From Methanosarcinaceae archaeon (GTDB taxonomy: Archaea; Halobacteriota; Methanosarcinia; Methanosarcinales; Methanosarcinaceae): 5,920 nt of DNA. The notes below the pieces were generated by a model. The model saw nothing but the letters and a program-made list of their open reading frames with translations. It made no database searches and was not told the DNA's origin. A program made the translations under genes and the position numbers. This document shows, piece after piece, positions 5,691 through 5,920 of the stretch (position 1 is the first letter of the stretch; each line of letters starts with the position of its first letter). The stretch is taken from positions 1-5,920 of the forward strand of contig JAUSPM010000133.1 of NCBI GenBank assembly GCA_030655675.1, written 5' to 3'.

Positions 5691-5821
5691 TTTTATTAAT
5701 TTTTCTAAAACATAATTGTTTTTTTTGTATATATATCAAAGCCAAGCCGGATGAAAGTGTTTATCGATCTGTAAAACAAGCCACTGCGCGCGATGTTTGA
5801 TTGAGGGGCTGGCGGCGTTTT

Positions 5822-5850
5822 CCAATATCCAGTTATTCCAATGGATATGG
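5822..5850. repeat. Imperfect inverted repeat
   Basis: CCAATATCCA and TGGATATGG pair with one bulged base across a ten-base loop. There is no gene end nearby, so a terminator role is not supported. Confidence 0.5.
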
Positions 5851-5863
5851 AACAAAAATTCAC

Positions 5864-5890
5864 CGCAGAGCACGCTGAGGGCGCAGAGTT
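5864..5890. repeat. Nine-base tandem repeat (CGCAGAG type)
   Basis: Three nine-base units, CGCAGAGCA, CGCTGAGGG and CGCAGAGTT, lie head to tail. CGCAGAG-type intergenic repeats of this sort are common in environmental archaea and bacteria, from general knowledge. No function is known to me. Confidence 0.6.
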
Positions 5891-5920
5891 ATGAAATGGT
5901 ATGCACTCGCTCTGTGATTA

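Larger units (their letters stand above)
5691..5920. other. Non-coding right edge with intergenic repeats
   Basis: I see no gene here. It holds a long T-run (5719-5726), an imperfect hairpin at 5822-5850 and a nine-base repeat at 5864-5890. Confidence 0.5.

Overview
The window looks like chromosomal DNA of a euryarchaeon, plausibly a Methanosarcinales or ANME-2-type organism. This is inferred from a diphthine-ammonia ligase (Dph6) domain, since diphthamide is made only in archaea and eukaryotes, from A+T-rich intergenic DNA, and from a main gene without a Shine-Dalgarno site. No rRNA, tRNA or CRISPR array was found, so the taxonomic placement is tentative. Every gene and remnant I can support lies on the minus strand.

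Positions 1-276 are non-coding as far as I can see; they hold one 14-bp perfect palindrome behind a TATA-like stretch. Positions 277-2568 carry the one large intact housekeeping-type gene, a 763-residue fusion of an AsnB-like glutamine-hydrolysing amidotransferase/asparagine synthetase with a C-terminal Dph6-type ATP pyrophosphatase. It carries two in-frame six-base microsatellites. The fusion suggests that ammonia from glutamine may feed one or both ATP-dependent amidation centres.

Positions 2569-5700 form a worn accessory region. Its only intact gene is a YhcG/DUF1016 PD-(D/E)XK nuclease-like gene (3773-4957). On both sides lie pieces of an AlbA_2/HATPase_c_4 (COG2865-type) DNA-binding regulator. 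The first 26 or so residues lie just upstream of the nuclease gene (4979-5083). The ATPase core and three winged-helix domains lie just downstream (2859-3776), broken by an internal deletion, frameshifts and a stop. The simplest reading is that the nuclease gene replaced the middle of the regulator gene. A second, different regulator C-terminus with a (NEPI/L)5 linker lies at 5410-5690, also interrupted. A small ORF (5107-5251) precedes the regulator start.

Two near-identical 77-bp direct repeats (2636-2712 and 5335-5411) bracket the nuclease/regulator segment. Each sits directly beyond a degenerate C-terminal gene remnant. The right edge (5700-5920) has no gene and ends in an imperfect hairpin and a nine-base tandem repeat. 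I find no clearly new multi-gene system. The most notable items are the AsnB-Dph6 fusion, the nuclease-for-regulator replacement and the palindromic repeats inside the nuclease gene.
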